Assembly (NCBI GenBank): GCA_001799695.1
Contig: MGTY01000045.1
Span: forward strand, 32,485-77,886
DNA length: 45,402 bases
DNA from: Elusimicrobia bacterium GWA2_69_24
Lineage (GTDB): Bacteria; Elusimicrobiota; Elusimicrobia; UBA1565
Reading direction: 5' to 3'
In this document: piece by piece, positions 33,799 to 41,441 of the stretch
How positions within the stretch are numbered: position 1 is the stretch's first letter
Layout: each line of letters starts with the position of its first letter
The notes under the pieces: generated by a model
Databases searched by the model: none
What the model was told of the DNA's origin: nothing
What the model saw: the letters and a program-made list of their open reading frames with translations, nothing else
Translations under genes and position numbers: made by a program

Positions 33799-35295
33799 AT
33801 GGCGAACAAACTCACGCTCTTCGTGCTGTCCTTGCTGCTCCTGCCGCGTCTGTCCGCGGCCCAACTGCAGTTGCCTTCCTTCGAAGCCATCCGGGAAGCG
33901 GCCCGCGGGCGTGACGCCGCGGCCCCGACCTTCACCCCGGCCAAATACAAGACCCAGCCCGGTCCCGGATCCGTGGTCCCCGCGCAGCCCCCGAACCTCA
34001 AGCTGAGCCAGGTCATCGACCTGGTCAAGCGTCTCGAAGATATCGAGAGGAAGAAGACGGGCCGGAGCACCCTCTCCGCCGACCCCAAGAACTCGCGCCT
34101 CGTGAGCCGGCTCGCGGAGATCGACATCACCTTCGTGGACCCCATCCCCGCCGAGCGCTGGAACGGGATACTGAAGGAGATGGGCGACACGGCCGAATCC
34201 CAGTTCGACGCGGCGGGCGGGAATTGGAGCAAGCTCATCGATCTGATGCTCAAGAAGGCGGTCTCCAGCCTCAAGGACCCGCACTCCATGTATCTGAACT
34301 CCGAGGAGTACAAGCGCCTGCAGGAGCAGCTCCAGGGCAGCTTCGCCGGGTTCGGGATCTCCATCAAGGAATCCCCCGAGGGTCTCGGGGTGGAGGGCGT
34401 GTTCCCCAGGTCCGGCGCCGCGAAGGCCGGACTGGCGGCGGGGGACGTGATCACCGAGGTGGATGGCGTCGTCCTGAAGGGCAAGCCCCTCGAGGCGATG
34501 ATGCGCCTGGTGCGGGGCGCCGAGGGCTCCCAGTCCAAGGCCTTCTTCCTGCGCGGCGGCCGGCGCTACGGACCGGTCACCGTGACCCGGGTCAAGGTGG
34601 AGATGCCCAACGCCTACGCGAAGATGGCGGCCGACCGCATCGGCTACGTCTACTTCAACCAGTTCCAGGAGGACACGGACCAGCGCTTCTTCGAGCTCGT
34701 GAAGAGCCTCCAGGCGCAGGGGGCGAAAGCCGTGGTCATCGACGTGCGCGGCAACCCCGGCGGCCGGCTCGACACGGCTTCCTCCATCGTGTCCGAATTC
34801 CTCTCCGACGGCGCCCCCATCGTCGCGCTCAAGAAGCAGGGCCAGGTGCAGGTCTCCTTCATCACCGACGGGGACGGCATGTTCCAGGGCCTCCCCATGG
34901 CGGTGCTCATCAACGGCCACTCGGCCTCCGCCAGCGAGATCCTCGCGGGCGCGTTCCAGGACCTCAAGAAGGCGGTCGTGATCGGGAGCCGGAGCTACGG
35001 GAAGGGTACGGCGCAGGGCATCTCCCCCGAACCGGGCGGAGAGGCCCTCAAGCTGACCGGCTCGCGCTGGTATACCCCCGCGGACCGCTCCATCGACGGC
35101 GCTCGCGATCCGGCCACCGGAGCGGTCGCCCCGGGCACCGGCGGGGTCATGCCGGACGTCGTGGTGGACGTTCCGGACGAAGCCGAAGCCCGGATCCTGG
35201 GCGACATCATGAGGGAGCTCAACGGCCTGCCCCTCACGGGGCCGCGGGCTCCGGACCCGGTCCTGGAGAAGGCCGTCGAGATGCTGCGGAAATAG
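33799..35295 (+). CDS. S41-family C-terminal processing peptidase with PDZ domain
   Basis: The 498-residue protein begins with a signal peptide (KLTLFVLSLLLLPRLSA, cleavage near residue 21) and works outside the cytoplasm. Then come a helical region, a PDZ domain (about 180-270; FGISIKESPEGLGVEGVFP, GLAAGDVITEVDG) and the S41 core (VVIDVRGNPGGRLDTA, GHSASASEILAGA, SRSYGKGTAQ). The probable catalytic Ser lies in the SASAS stretch near residues 375-379 and the Lys in SYGKG near 402. Such proteases trim or degrade envelope proteins from their C-termini. A TACATT box at 33787-33792 lies 6 nt before the start. Confidence 0.93.
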   Translation: MANKLTLFVLSLLLLPRLSAAQLQLPSFEAIREAARGRDAAAPTFTPAKYKTQPGPGSVVPAQPPNLKLSQVIDLVKRLEDIERKKTGRSTLSADPKNSRLVSRLAEIDITFVDPIPAERWNGILKEMGDTAESQFDAAGGNWSKLIDLMLKKAVSSLKDPHSMYLNSEEYKRLQEQLQGSFAGFGISIKESPEGLGVEGVFPRSGAAKAGLAAGDVITEVDGVVLKGKPLEAMMRLVRGAEGSQSKAFFLRGGRRYGPVTVTRVKVEMPNAYAKMAADRIGYVYFNQFQEDTDQRFFELVKSLQAQGAKAVVIDVRGNPGGRLDTASSIVSEFLSDGAPIVALKKQGQVQVSFITDGDGMFQGLPMAVLINGHSASASEILAGAFQDLKKAVVIGSRSYGKGTAQGISPEPGGEALKLTGSRWYTPADRSIDGARDPATGAVAPGTGGVMPDVVVDVPDEAEARILGDIMRELNGLPLTGPRAPDPVLEKAVEMLRK

Positions 35296-35311
35296 TCTTC
35301 CTCGTCGTGTT

Positions 35312-35346
35312 CCCTCCCCCCTGTGGGGGAGGGTTGGGGTGGGGGG
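35312..35346 (+). repeat. GC-rich palindromic repeat after the S41 protease gene
   Basis: CCCTCCCCC and GGGGGAGGG flank a short loop and are followed by TTGGGGTGGGGGG. It is the best intergenic match to the in-frame copy inside hypF, which is in the opposite orientation. Confidence 0.75.
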
Positions 35347-35360
35347 CGCCTGCCCCCGCG

Positions 35361-35417
35361 AGTGTAGTGAGTCATAAGCCATTTACATTCGTCACCCCGG
35401 CGAAAGCCGGGGGCCAG
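35361..35417 (+). repeat. REP-like repeat copy
   Basis: AGTGTAGTGAGTCATAAG at 35361-35378 matches the left end of the element at 17065, including the following TTACATTCGTCACC segment, and the palindromic core lies at 35390-35417. Only one core copy and no right-hand CTAG end are present. Confidence 0.7.
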
Positions 35418-35718
35418 TCAGCAAAACAGGTATTTTGAATCCAATCCACACGCTGGCTACCGGCTGGCGCCGGTATGGCGGCTTTCCAATATGTAAGGAA
35501 GTGTTGGAATCACTGCGCGGGGGGGGGAAGGAGACCCTAATCCTCGGACAAGGCTTGGCCTGGCGGGCGGATAAGAAATAGAACACCTCGTTCGCCGGCT
35601 TGCCGATGCTGACGGAACTGGCCCACCGAAGCAAACTGATCGAAGATCTCGACGCCGTGCCTGGATCATGGAAGCGGGCTCCATCGAGATGACTTCCTGC
35701 GTCCGTGAATCGCGAGGA

Positions 35719-35769
35719 CAACTGTGCCCGGGCACAGCTGCCCGCGGGATCGCCGCCGAGGATTGGGGG
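35719..35769 (+). repeat. Partial copy of the right end of the 39742-40305 element
   Basis: CAACTGTGCCCGGGCACAG (35719-35737, containing a perfect 16-bp palindrome) followed by GCCGAGGATTGGGGG (35755-35769) corresponds to 40263-40303, with a longer spacer between the two blocks. Confidence 0.6.
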
Positions 35770-35788
35770 TAGACCGGCGCAATAGGAG

Positions 35789-36529
35789 TTATTCGAGGAA
35801 GACGCGCGTCGCGAGCATGAGCCCTAGCCCGGCGAGGAAGGACGCCAGGTGGGCCAGGTTCTGGCTGAGGCGGGGGTGTTCCTGCTTCTTGATCTCGGGG
35901 ATGAGGTCCGCGGCCGCTACGTAGAGGAAGTTCCCCGCGGCGAAGGGCACCAGGAAGCGGGTGTCGAAGCGCAGCGAGGCGGCGTAGGCCAGCAGTCCGC
36001 CCAGGGGGAAGGTCAGGGCCGAGACCATGTTGTAGGCCAGGGCCTTCCGCTTCGAATAGCCGAGATGCACGAGAATGCCGAAGTCCCCCAGCTCCTGCGG
36101 GGCTTCGTGGCAGGCCTCCGTCAGCCAGGCCGCCACTCCCAGCCGGAAATCCGCGAGGAAGGCCCCGCCGATGGCCAGGCCGCCGATGAGGTGGTGCAGG
36201 GCGTCGGCGGCCAGCACCAGCGCGGTCATGGGGTGGTCGTGCTCGGAGGGGACCTTGTGGCAGTGGTGCCACTGCAGGAACTGCTCCAGCACGAAGAAGG
36301 CCGTGAAGCCGGCGGCGATCCAGCAGAAGACGCCCATCGAATTCCCCATCACCTCGATCGCTCCCGGGATGAGATGGAACAGGGCGCCGCCGATCATGGC
36401 GCCGGCGGCCAGCGCCACCGTGGGCAGCAGCAGCTTCCGGAGGGCTTCCTCGCTGATGAGGATGGTCAGGACCCCGATCAGGGAGAGCGACGCCATCAGC
36501 GTCGTGGCCAGGAGGATGGTGGCGAGCAT
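35789..36529 (-). CDS. ZIP-family divalent metal transporter
   Basis: The 246-residue protein is an integral membrane protein with about seven or eight helices. It has the ZIP metal-path motifs HHLIGGLAIGG in helix 4 and HEAPQELGDFG in helix 5, and a His-rich loop (WHHCHKVPSEHDHP) between helices 3 and 4 that may bind metal. It probably imports Zn2+ or another divalent cation. I start at ATG 36529 (MLATILLATTLMAS); the longer open frame overlaps the divergent promoter of the response regulator. Confidence 0.9.
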   Translation of the reverse strand: MLATILLATTLMASLSLIGVLTILISEEALRKLLLPTVALAAGAMIGGALFHLIPGAIEVMGNSMGVFCWIAAGFTAFFVLEQFLQWHHCHKVPSEHDHPMTALVLAADALHHLIGGLAIGGAFLADFRLGVAAWLTEACHEAPQELGDFGILVHLGYSKRKALAYNMVSALTFPLGGLLAYAASLRFDTRFLVPFAAGNFLYVAAADLIPEIKKQEHPRLSQNLAHLASFLAGLGLMLATRVFLE

Positions 36530-36551
36530 CGGAGCGTTAGGATAGCATTGC

Positions 36552-36581
36552 TTGCGCGCCGGCCGGAAGGAGGTATACAAT
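36552..36581 (+). promoter_or_regulatory. Sigma-70-like promoter of the single-domain response regulator
   Basis: TTGCGC (36552-36557) and TACAAT (36576-36581) are separated by 18 nt. The GTG start at 36588 is 6 nt after the -10 box, so the message is probably leaderless. Confidence 0.55.
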
Positions 36582-36587
36582 AGGGCC

Positions 36588-36965
36588 GTGCCCGAACCCT
36601 CCCGCATCCTCATCGTGGACGACGACCCGGGCAACGCCGTCGTCCTTTCCCAGCACCTGCGCGGCAAGGGCTACGCCGTGGAGACCGCGCCGGACGGGGA
36701 GGAGGCCTTCGTGCGCCTGGCCTCCGAGACCTTCGATCTGGTGCTGCTGGACCTGGTCATGCCCGGTATGACCGGGTTCGAGCTCCTCAAGCAGGCGCGC
36801 ACGCGCTTCCGGGTCCCCATCATCGTGATCACCGGCCACGCGGACGCCGACCTCCGCCGCAGCGCCCTGCGCCTGGGCGCCGCGGACCTGCTGGGGAAGC
36901 CCTACGACTTCGACGCCCTGGACGGCGCGATCCTCCGCGTGCTGCCGCCGCTGCCTCAGACCTGA
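36588..36965 (+). CDS. Single-domain response regulator
   Basis: The 125-residue protein is a receiver domain alone: SRILIVDDDPGN, phospho-acceptor Asp in LVLLDLVMPGMTG, Thr in VITGHAD and Lys in GKPYDF. With no output domain it may act by protein contact or as a phosphate relay to one of the hybrid kinases. I chose GTG 36588 because the receiver fold begins within a few residues of it and the promoter lies 6 nt before it. The last 10 nt overlap the convergent gene. Confidence 0.88.
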   Translation: MPEPSRILIVDDDPGNAVVLSQHLRGKGYAVETAPDGEEAFVRLASETFDLVLLDLVMPGMTGFELLKQARTRFRVPIIVITGHADADLRRSALRLGAADLLGKPYDFDALDGAILRVLPPLPQT

Positions 36966-37843
36966 GGCGGCGGTTTCAAGCGCAGCACGGCCTTCACCAG
37001 CCCCGACAGCAGGAAGATCAGCGCGAAGGAGACCGCGGTGAACGCGGCCCCGTAGCCGAGCTTCTTGAGCAGGATCCTCAGTCGCCGTTCCTTCTCGATC
37101 CGCGCCCACATCGCCGCGCGCAGGCGGGCCTGGTCCGGCGTCAGGGTGCCCCGCTGGAGCGGCGGGAACAGGTTGTCGTCTTCGGGCCGCCCCGTGCTGG
37201 GCGGCACCACCTGGCCGACGCCGCCCGGCTCCAGTTCCACCGCGGGGATCTCGGGGGGAATCTCGCTGTCGCCCCCGGAGAGCGCCCGCGCCCCTTCGCT
37301 GATCATGGTCTCGAGCCTGGCCTCGGAGGGGAGCGCCGAGGGGGGGGATTGGCCGCCGCCCTTGCGGAAGGGCTTGAAATACCTGCCGAGGTCGCGGCGG
37401 GGATTGAGCCACTCCAGGATGGAGAACTTCGAATCCGGCTCGGCGGGTCTGGCGATCGGGCCGTCGGCGGGGCGCTGCGCCGGACTCGCGCGGCGGGCGG
37501 GGGTGTCGGCCGATTGGACCAGTTTGGAGGAGTCGCGCACGGAGCGGACGGGCTCCACATAGGCGGGCGAGACCCCGTCGACTCTCGCGATGGGCGGGGG
37601 CCGCGGGGATCTCCCGGCCCGCCGCTGCGCCGGGATGGGCGGGGGAGGAAGCTCGGGCTCCGGGGCCGGCGCGGCCTCCCGGGGCTCGGCCGGCAGGCTC
37701 GGGCCGAAGAAGCCGGGGGCGTAGGCGTCGAGGAGCAGGATGCCGGCGGCGGAGAGCGAGGCGCAGTAGAACAGGACCTTCAGCGCGCGCCGGAACCGCC
37801 CTCCGACGGTCCGGGGGACGCGGGGCAGGAGCGGGGAGTCCAT
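36956..37843 (-). CDS. Proline-rich membrane protein of unknown function
   Basis: The 295-residue protein has a membrane helix near the N-terminus (VLFYCASLSAAGILLL, about 24-39), a long Pro/Arg/Ser-rich central region without repeats, a helical segment (TPDQARLRAAMWARIEKERRLRILLKKLG) split by charged residues, and a second helix near the C-terminus (AAFTAVSFALIFLLSGLVKAV). I recognise no domain. It begins directly after the stop codon of the preceding membrane-protein gene, so the two are probably co-transcribed. Confidence 0.65.
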   Translation of the reverse strand: MDSPLLPRVPRTVGGRFRRALKVLFYCASLSAAGILLLDAYAPGFFGPSLPAEPREAAPAPEPELPPPPIPAQRRAGRSPRPPPIARVDGVSPAYVEPVRSVRDSSKLVQSADTPARRASPAQRPADGPIARPAEPDSKFSILEWLNPRRDLGRYFKPFRKGGGQSPPSALPSEARLETMISEGARALSGGDSEIPPEIPAVELEPGGVGQVVPPSTGRPEDDNLFPPLQRGTLTPDQARLRAAMWARIEKERRLRILLKKLGYGAAFTAVSFALIFLLSGLVKAVLRLKPPPQV

Positions 37844-38452
37844 CTAGGCCCCGGAGGCGAGGTCCCGGTAGACCCGGGCCCAGGCGACCGCGACCACCGG
37901 AGCGCTCAGGAATATCCCGAACCCGCAGGCCAGGAGCCCAGCCGCCGCGAGAAGGATCGACAGAAGAATGAGGCCGAGCAAGGGGAGCCGGGAGCCCGCG
38001 CTCAGCCGCCAGCTCCGGCGCAGGGCGGCGATGGGGCCGGCCTGCTCCGCCGCGAGGACCAGGGGGAACAGGCACCAGGCCGACAGCAGGAATGCCCCGG
38101 GCGCCACGAGGAAGACCAGGCCGATGAGCACCGCCAGATAGACGATGAACGAGGAGGCGAAGAAGGCCGGCAAAGCGCGCCAGTCGGCGAAGAGATCCCC
38201 GGACGAGACCTCCCCGCCCTCAGCGAGCTTGAGCGCGACGCGGGCCCAGCCCAGCGCCATCCAGAACTGCAGCAGGGAGCCGCTTACCAGGAGGAGATAT
38301 CCCAGGTTCCCGGGGACGATCTCCCCCAGGGCGATGGGGCCAAAGCCGAGGAGGACGGTGAGGGCCTGGAGGCGCAGGAGCGGGCCGAGGCGGGCGAGCA
38401 GGGTGTCCCAGCCGAACTCCAGGGCTTCCCGGATCTTGACCTCTCCCGCCAT
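37844..38452 (-). CDS. Polytopic membrane protein, unknown function
   Basis: The 202-residue protein has about four to five hydrophobic segments (LLRLQALTVLLGFGPIAL, FIVYLAVLIGLVFLVAPGA, LLGLILLSILLAAAGLLACG, FLSAPVVAVAWARVYRDL). The pattern of a helix followed by APGAFLLSAWCLFPLVLAAE and AALRRSW resembles the DUF975/YciC-like families often seen in envelope operons; this is a loose likeness. It is divergent from the phospholipase D gene with 24 nt between starts, and its stop abuts the start of the next gene. Confidence 0.65.
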   Translation of the reverse strand: MAGEVKIREALEFGWDTLLARLGPLLRLQALTVLLGFGPIALGEIVPGNLGYLLLVSGSLLQFWMALGWARVALKLAEGGEVSSGDLFADWRALPAFFASSFIVYLAVLIGLVFLVAPGAFLLSAWCLFPLVLAAEQAGPIAALRRSWRLSAGSRLPLLGLILLSILLAAAGLLACGFGIFLSAPVVAVAWARVYRDLASGA

Positions 38453-38476
38453 GACGGATGTTATACCATAGTCGCG

Positions 38477-39724
38477 ATGCCGAGACGCCTCCTGCGCGCC
38501 GCGTCCCTCCTCGCCCTGCTCGCGGCGGGCTGCAGCCCGGCGGCCCTGCGCTACCGCTATCGCCCCCGGCTGACCGCTCCCGGCGCGGACATCCTGGCCG
38601 CGCTCACCATCGCCGGAGGCAACGAGGCGGTGGACGGCAACGCGGTGACCCCCCTGGAGAACGGGGACGAGGCCTTCCCCGCCATGCTGGAGGCCATCCA
38701 CCAGGCCGCCTCCACCGTGCACCTGGAGACCTACATCTTCAACGACGGGGAGATCGGCCGCAACTTCGTGGAGGCCCTCACCGAGCGGGCCCGGGCCGGC
38801 GTCGACGTGCGCCTGCTCCTCGACGCGGTGGGCTCGCGCTGGTTCGGCGAGAAGAACCGGCGCGCCCTGGAGGAGGCCGGGGTCCAGGTCGTGTTCTTTC
38901 GGCCCCTGCGGCGGAACCTGCTCAAATTCTACCTGCGCACCCACCGCAAGCTGCTCATCGTGGATGGGCGGGTCGGCTTCACGGGCGGCCTCTGCATCGA
39001 CGACGCGTGGACCGGGAACGCGGGCGACCCCGGGCATTGGCGGGAGACGCAGGTCCGGGTCGCAGGGCCGGTGGTGCGCCAGATGCAGGCCGGCTTCGCG
39101 CGGGCCTGGCTCGACGCCACCGACGAGGTCCTGAGCGCGCACGCGCTCTACCCCGAGCTCCCCGCCGCGGGCGGGATGCGGGCCCAGGTCATGGACTCCA
39201 CCCCGGGATTCCGGACCAACCCGGCCCGCCTCTCCTTCCTGGTGGCGGTGGCCTCGGCCAAGAGCACCATCGAGATCACCAACGCCTATATGGTGCTCGA
39301 CGACGTCGCGCGCGAGGCCCTGGAGCGCTCCGCCGAGCGCGGCGTGCGCGTCCGCCTGCTCCTCCCCTCGCGCCACACCGACGCCCGCGCCGTGCGCTAC
39401 GCCGGGCGCAGCGACTACAAGTCCCTCCTCGGATCCGGGGTCGAGATCCATGAGTACGAGCCGGCGCGCCTGCACGCCAAGACCATGATCGTGGACGGCG
39501 CCTGGGCCAGCATCGGCTCGGCCAACCTCGACAACCGCTCCTTCATCTGGAACTACGAGGCCAACCTCAACGTCTTCGACGCCGAGCTGGCGGGCAAGCT
39601 GGAGGAGATGTTCGAGCGCGACCTCCGGCTTTCCAGGCAGGTGACCCTGGCGGAGTGGAAGAAGCGCCCCTGGAGCGACCGCCTGCTGGAGGCCTTCTAC
39701 TCCATCCTCCGCTCGCAGTACTGA
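38477..39724 (+). CDS. Phospholipase D-family lipoprotein (cardiolipin synthase-like)
   Basis: The 415-residue protein has a lipoprotein signal (LLRAASLLALLAAGC, Cys near residue 19) and two HKD motifs: HRKLLIVDGRVGFTGG (near 156) and HAKTMIVDGAWASIGSANLD (near 332). That is the pattern of cardiolipin synthases and related phosphatidyltransferases, which join or hydrolyse phosphodiesters. The usual synthase has two N-terminal membrane helices; this one has a lipid anchor instead, suggesting work on the periplasmic side. A TATACC box at 38462-38467 lies 9 nt before the start. Confidence 0.9.
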   Translation: MPRRLLRAASLLALLAAGCSPAALRYRYRPRLTAPGADILAALTIAGGNEAVDGNAVTPLENGDEAFPAMLEAIHQAASTVHLETYIFNDGEIGRNFVEALTERARAGVDVRLLLDAVGSRWFGEKNRRALEEAGVQVVFFRPLRRNLLKFYLRTHRKLLIVDGRVGFTGGLCIDDAWTGNAGDPGHWRETQVRVAGPVVRQMQAGFARAWLDATDEVLSAHALYPELPAAGGMRAQVMDSTPGFRTNPARLSFLVAVASAKSTIEITNAYMVLDDVAREALERSAERGVRVRLLLPSRHTDARAVRYAGRSDYKSLLGSGVEIHEYEPARLHAKTMIVDGAWASIGSANLDNRSFIWNYEANLNVFDAELAGKLEEMFERDLRLSRQVTLAEWKKRPWSDRLLEAFYSILRSQY

Positions 39725-39730
39725 GCGGGC

Positions 39731-39741
39731 GCTCTTTCGCT
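39731..39741 (+). repeat. Left copy of an 11-bp direct repeat flanking the element
   Basis: GCTCTTTCGCT occurs here and at 40306-40316, exactly at the two borders of the inverted-repeat element, as a target-site duplication would. Confidence 0.6.
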
Positions 39742-40305
39742 GTCGCCCCCAATCCTCGGCTAAGGGCTCGTAAAGAAATAAGTGGCGCGATTCGGAAGCC
39801 CGATGTTGAGCCGATTTCTAGGCGCGAGGAGCGCGCATAGTGTGAACTATGTAAGCGACGAGCAACGACGAAATCGGCCAATAGCGGGCCGTGCGTCCGG
39901 AGAACATCTTCTTGCACGGTCCCTGCCGGTCCATAGCGGCAGGGGCTTCCCCGAAGGGCCGGGGCGCTTTTGGGCCTGCGGAAAGGAGTTACTCCCTGCC
40001 GCAGGTCCCTGCGGCGCTATCGCCGCAGGGGCTGCGCCTTCGCGTTGCTCGACTTACAGGCCTTAAGGCCTGCGCGTCTCGCATCGCTTCGGCTCGCTCC
40101 AAAATCGCTCCCGGCGAATCATGCCACTTATTTCTTTACGAGCCCTAAGCAATAGATAGGCTCGCCATACGACACCGCGACCCACTGTTCGGGGCCGTCG
40201 GACTCTCCCGGGGCGGTGACGACGCAGCTGGCGGGCTGTTTTTTAGCGGCGGCACAACGGGGCAACTGTGCCCGGGCACAGTCGCTTAGCCGAGGATCGG
40301 GGGTC
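39742..40305 (+). mobile_element. 564-bp non-autonomous element with terminal inverted repeats (MITE-like)
   Basis: The outer ends are inverted: CCCCCAATCCTCGGCTAAG at 39746-39764 pairs with 40285-40303 with one mismatch. A perfect 24-bp inner inverted repeat pairs 39763-39786 with 40123-40146. Inside are further hairpins: GCCGATTTC (39810-39818) with GAAATCGGC (39870-39878) enclosing CATAGT/ACTATG (39836-39851), and two GC-rich stems around 39920-40035. No transposase is encoded. An 11-bp direct repeat flanks it. It could be a transposable element, a carrier of a structured RNA, or both. Confidence 0.6.
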
Positions 40306-40316
40306 GCTCTTTCGCT
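40306..40316 (+). repeat. Right copy of the 11-bp direct repeat
   Basis: GCTCTTTCGCT matches 39731-39741. Its last T is the first base of the -35 hexamer of the downstream operon promoter. Confidence 0.6.
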
Positions 40317-40344
40317 TGCGGGAACGGCTTATCCTTCTTATACT
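40316..40344 (+). promoter_or_regulatory. Sigma-70 promoter of the four-gene operon
   Basis: TTGCGG (40316-40321) and TATACT (40339-40344) are separated by 17 nt. The leader of about 22 nt ends with GGGAGGT just before ATG 40374. The promoter directly abuts the repeat element. Confidence 0.65.
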
Positions 40345-40373
40345 TCAATGTCGCCGCGATACTGGGAGGTTCC

Positions 40374-41441
40374 ATGGCTGAAGAGCAGAAACAGGTGAGC
40401 GAGGACGTCCTCAAGAGGGAGGTCGTCTACGACGGCGAGGGCTACACCCGCCAGTCCATCGAGGGCATGCTCACCGAATACCAGGGCAAGCAGGCCACGG
40501 ACCTCAAGCGCTTCGAGGAGCTCTCCGCCTCCTACCAGCGGCTCTCCAAGGAGATGACCCAGGACATCGCCGAGCAGAAGTCGATGTTCGAGTACCTGGG
40601 CAACATCGTCACCTTCAAGAGCGTGGGCACCAACCTCAAGGGCCTCTTCTACAAGATCCCCCTCCTGCGCGAGATCGTGCCCAGTCGCGACATCAAGGAG
40701 CTTCTGGAGGAGAAGATCGGCATCGCCCAGGTGCGCGTCCAGGAGGTGGGCAACTACCTCGACGTCCTGCAGAACGACATCAAGAACCTGCAGGAGGACA
40801 TCGGCCGCCTCAACAAGAAGATGGTGGTCGCCGCGCAGAACGAGGAGCGGGCCGCCCGCCGCGTCCTCGAGCTCGAGGCTCTGCTGGGACAGCTCGACGC
40901 CAAGGTCAAGGCCATGGCCGACCCCAAGAGCCTGGAAGCCCGCGAGCTCATGGCCAAGATGAGCGAGGTGAAGGGGAAGATCTGGGAGCACGGCGGCAAG
41001 CTGCGGCTCTACGCCAACGCCGAGGACCGCCTGTCCGCCATCATCTCGATGAACAACAACTTCCTGGAGATCATGACCAGCCTGCACGGGAACATGACCT
41101 CCCTCTACGAGGCCGGCAACGAAGTCTTGAACGAGCTGCACGGCAACCTCGCCGGGCTGGCCTCCATCTCCAAGGCCGGGGAGCTCTCGGTCGAGATGCA
41201 CAAGTCCATGGAGTCGCTCAAGAAGAGCGTCAACCGCCTGGCGGTGATGGCTTCCGAGACCTCGCTCTACCTCACCCAGAACGTGGACCGCCTCACCTCG
41301 GAGATGAAGGTCTACGACAAGGCCACCGAGGAGCTGGTGGCCAGCAACCTGTCAGCCGAGCGGGAGATGAAGGAGCAGCGCATCAACGAGACCATCGCCC
41401 TCGCGCGCAAGCAGTACGGCCCCGAGGCGCCCGCGAAGTAG
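40374..41441 (+). CDS. Coiled-coil protein of unknown function (TelA-like helical pattern)
   Basis: The 355-residue protein is almost wholly helical and rich in Lys, Glu and Leu. Heptad-like stretches lie at about 30-75 (EGMLTEYQGKQ, LKRFEELSASYQRL), 105-190 (VQEVGNYLDVLQNDIKNLQ, RVLELEALLGQLDAK) and 200-330. It has no signal peptide or membrane helix. The long antiparallel-helix pattern is loosely like toxic-anion-resistance (TelA) proteins, but I see no diagnostic motif. It heads an operon with its own promoter, and its stop codon is followed at once by the next start (TAGATG), so it is probably a partner or scaffold for the two downstream ATPases. Confidence 0.75.
   Translation: MAEEQKQVSEDVLKREVVYDGEGYTRQSIEGMLTEYQGKQATDLKRFEELSASYQRLSKEMTQDIAEQKSMFEYLGNIVTFKSVGTNLKGLFYKIPLLREIVPSRDIKELLEEKIGIAQVRVQEVGNYLDVLQNDIKNLQEDIGRLNKKMVVAAQNEERAARRVLELEALLGQLDAKVKAMADPKSLEARELMAKMSEVKGKIWEHGGKLRLYANAEDRLSAIISMNNNFLEIMTSLHGNMTSLYEAGNEVLNELHGNLAGLASISKAGELSVEMHKSMESLKKSVNRLAVMASETSLYLTQNVDRLTSEMKVYDKATEELVASNLSAEREMKEQRINETIALARKQYGPEAPAK

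Larger units (their letters stand above)
35296..35788. other. Intergenic region with three repeat families, no gene recognised
   Basis: This 493-nt gap is bounded by the stop codons of the S41 protease and the minus-strand ZIP transporter. It holds a GC-rich palindromic repeat (35312-35346), a REP-like copy (35361-35417), about 300 nt of lower-GC sequence with no coding signature I recognise, and a segment at 35719-35769 that matches the right end of the element at 39742-40305. A short minus-strand open frame (35392-35721) has no family likeness. The region looks like an accumulation site for mobile repeats. Confidence 0.6.
39725..40373. other. Intergenic region filled by a structured inverted-repeat element
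   Basis: The 649-nt gap holds a repeat element (39742-40305) and the promoter of the following operon (40316-40344). Open frames inside it have no coding signature; the sequence is dominated by nested inverted repeats. Confidence 0.7.

Noticed and set aside
35392..35721. Minus-strand open frame of 109 codons in the intergenic gap
   Set aside because: It overlaps a REP repeat, has no ribosome site and no family likeness; a decayed gene cannot be shown.
39782..40155. Short open frames inside the 39742-40305 element
   Set aside because: They are composed of hairpin sequence, overlap in several frames and lack start signals.
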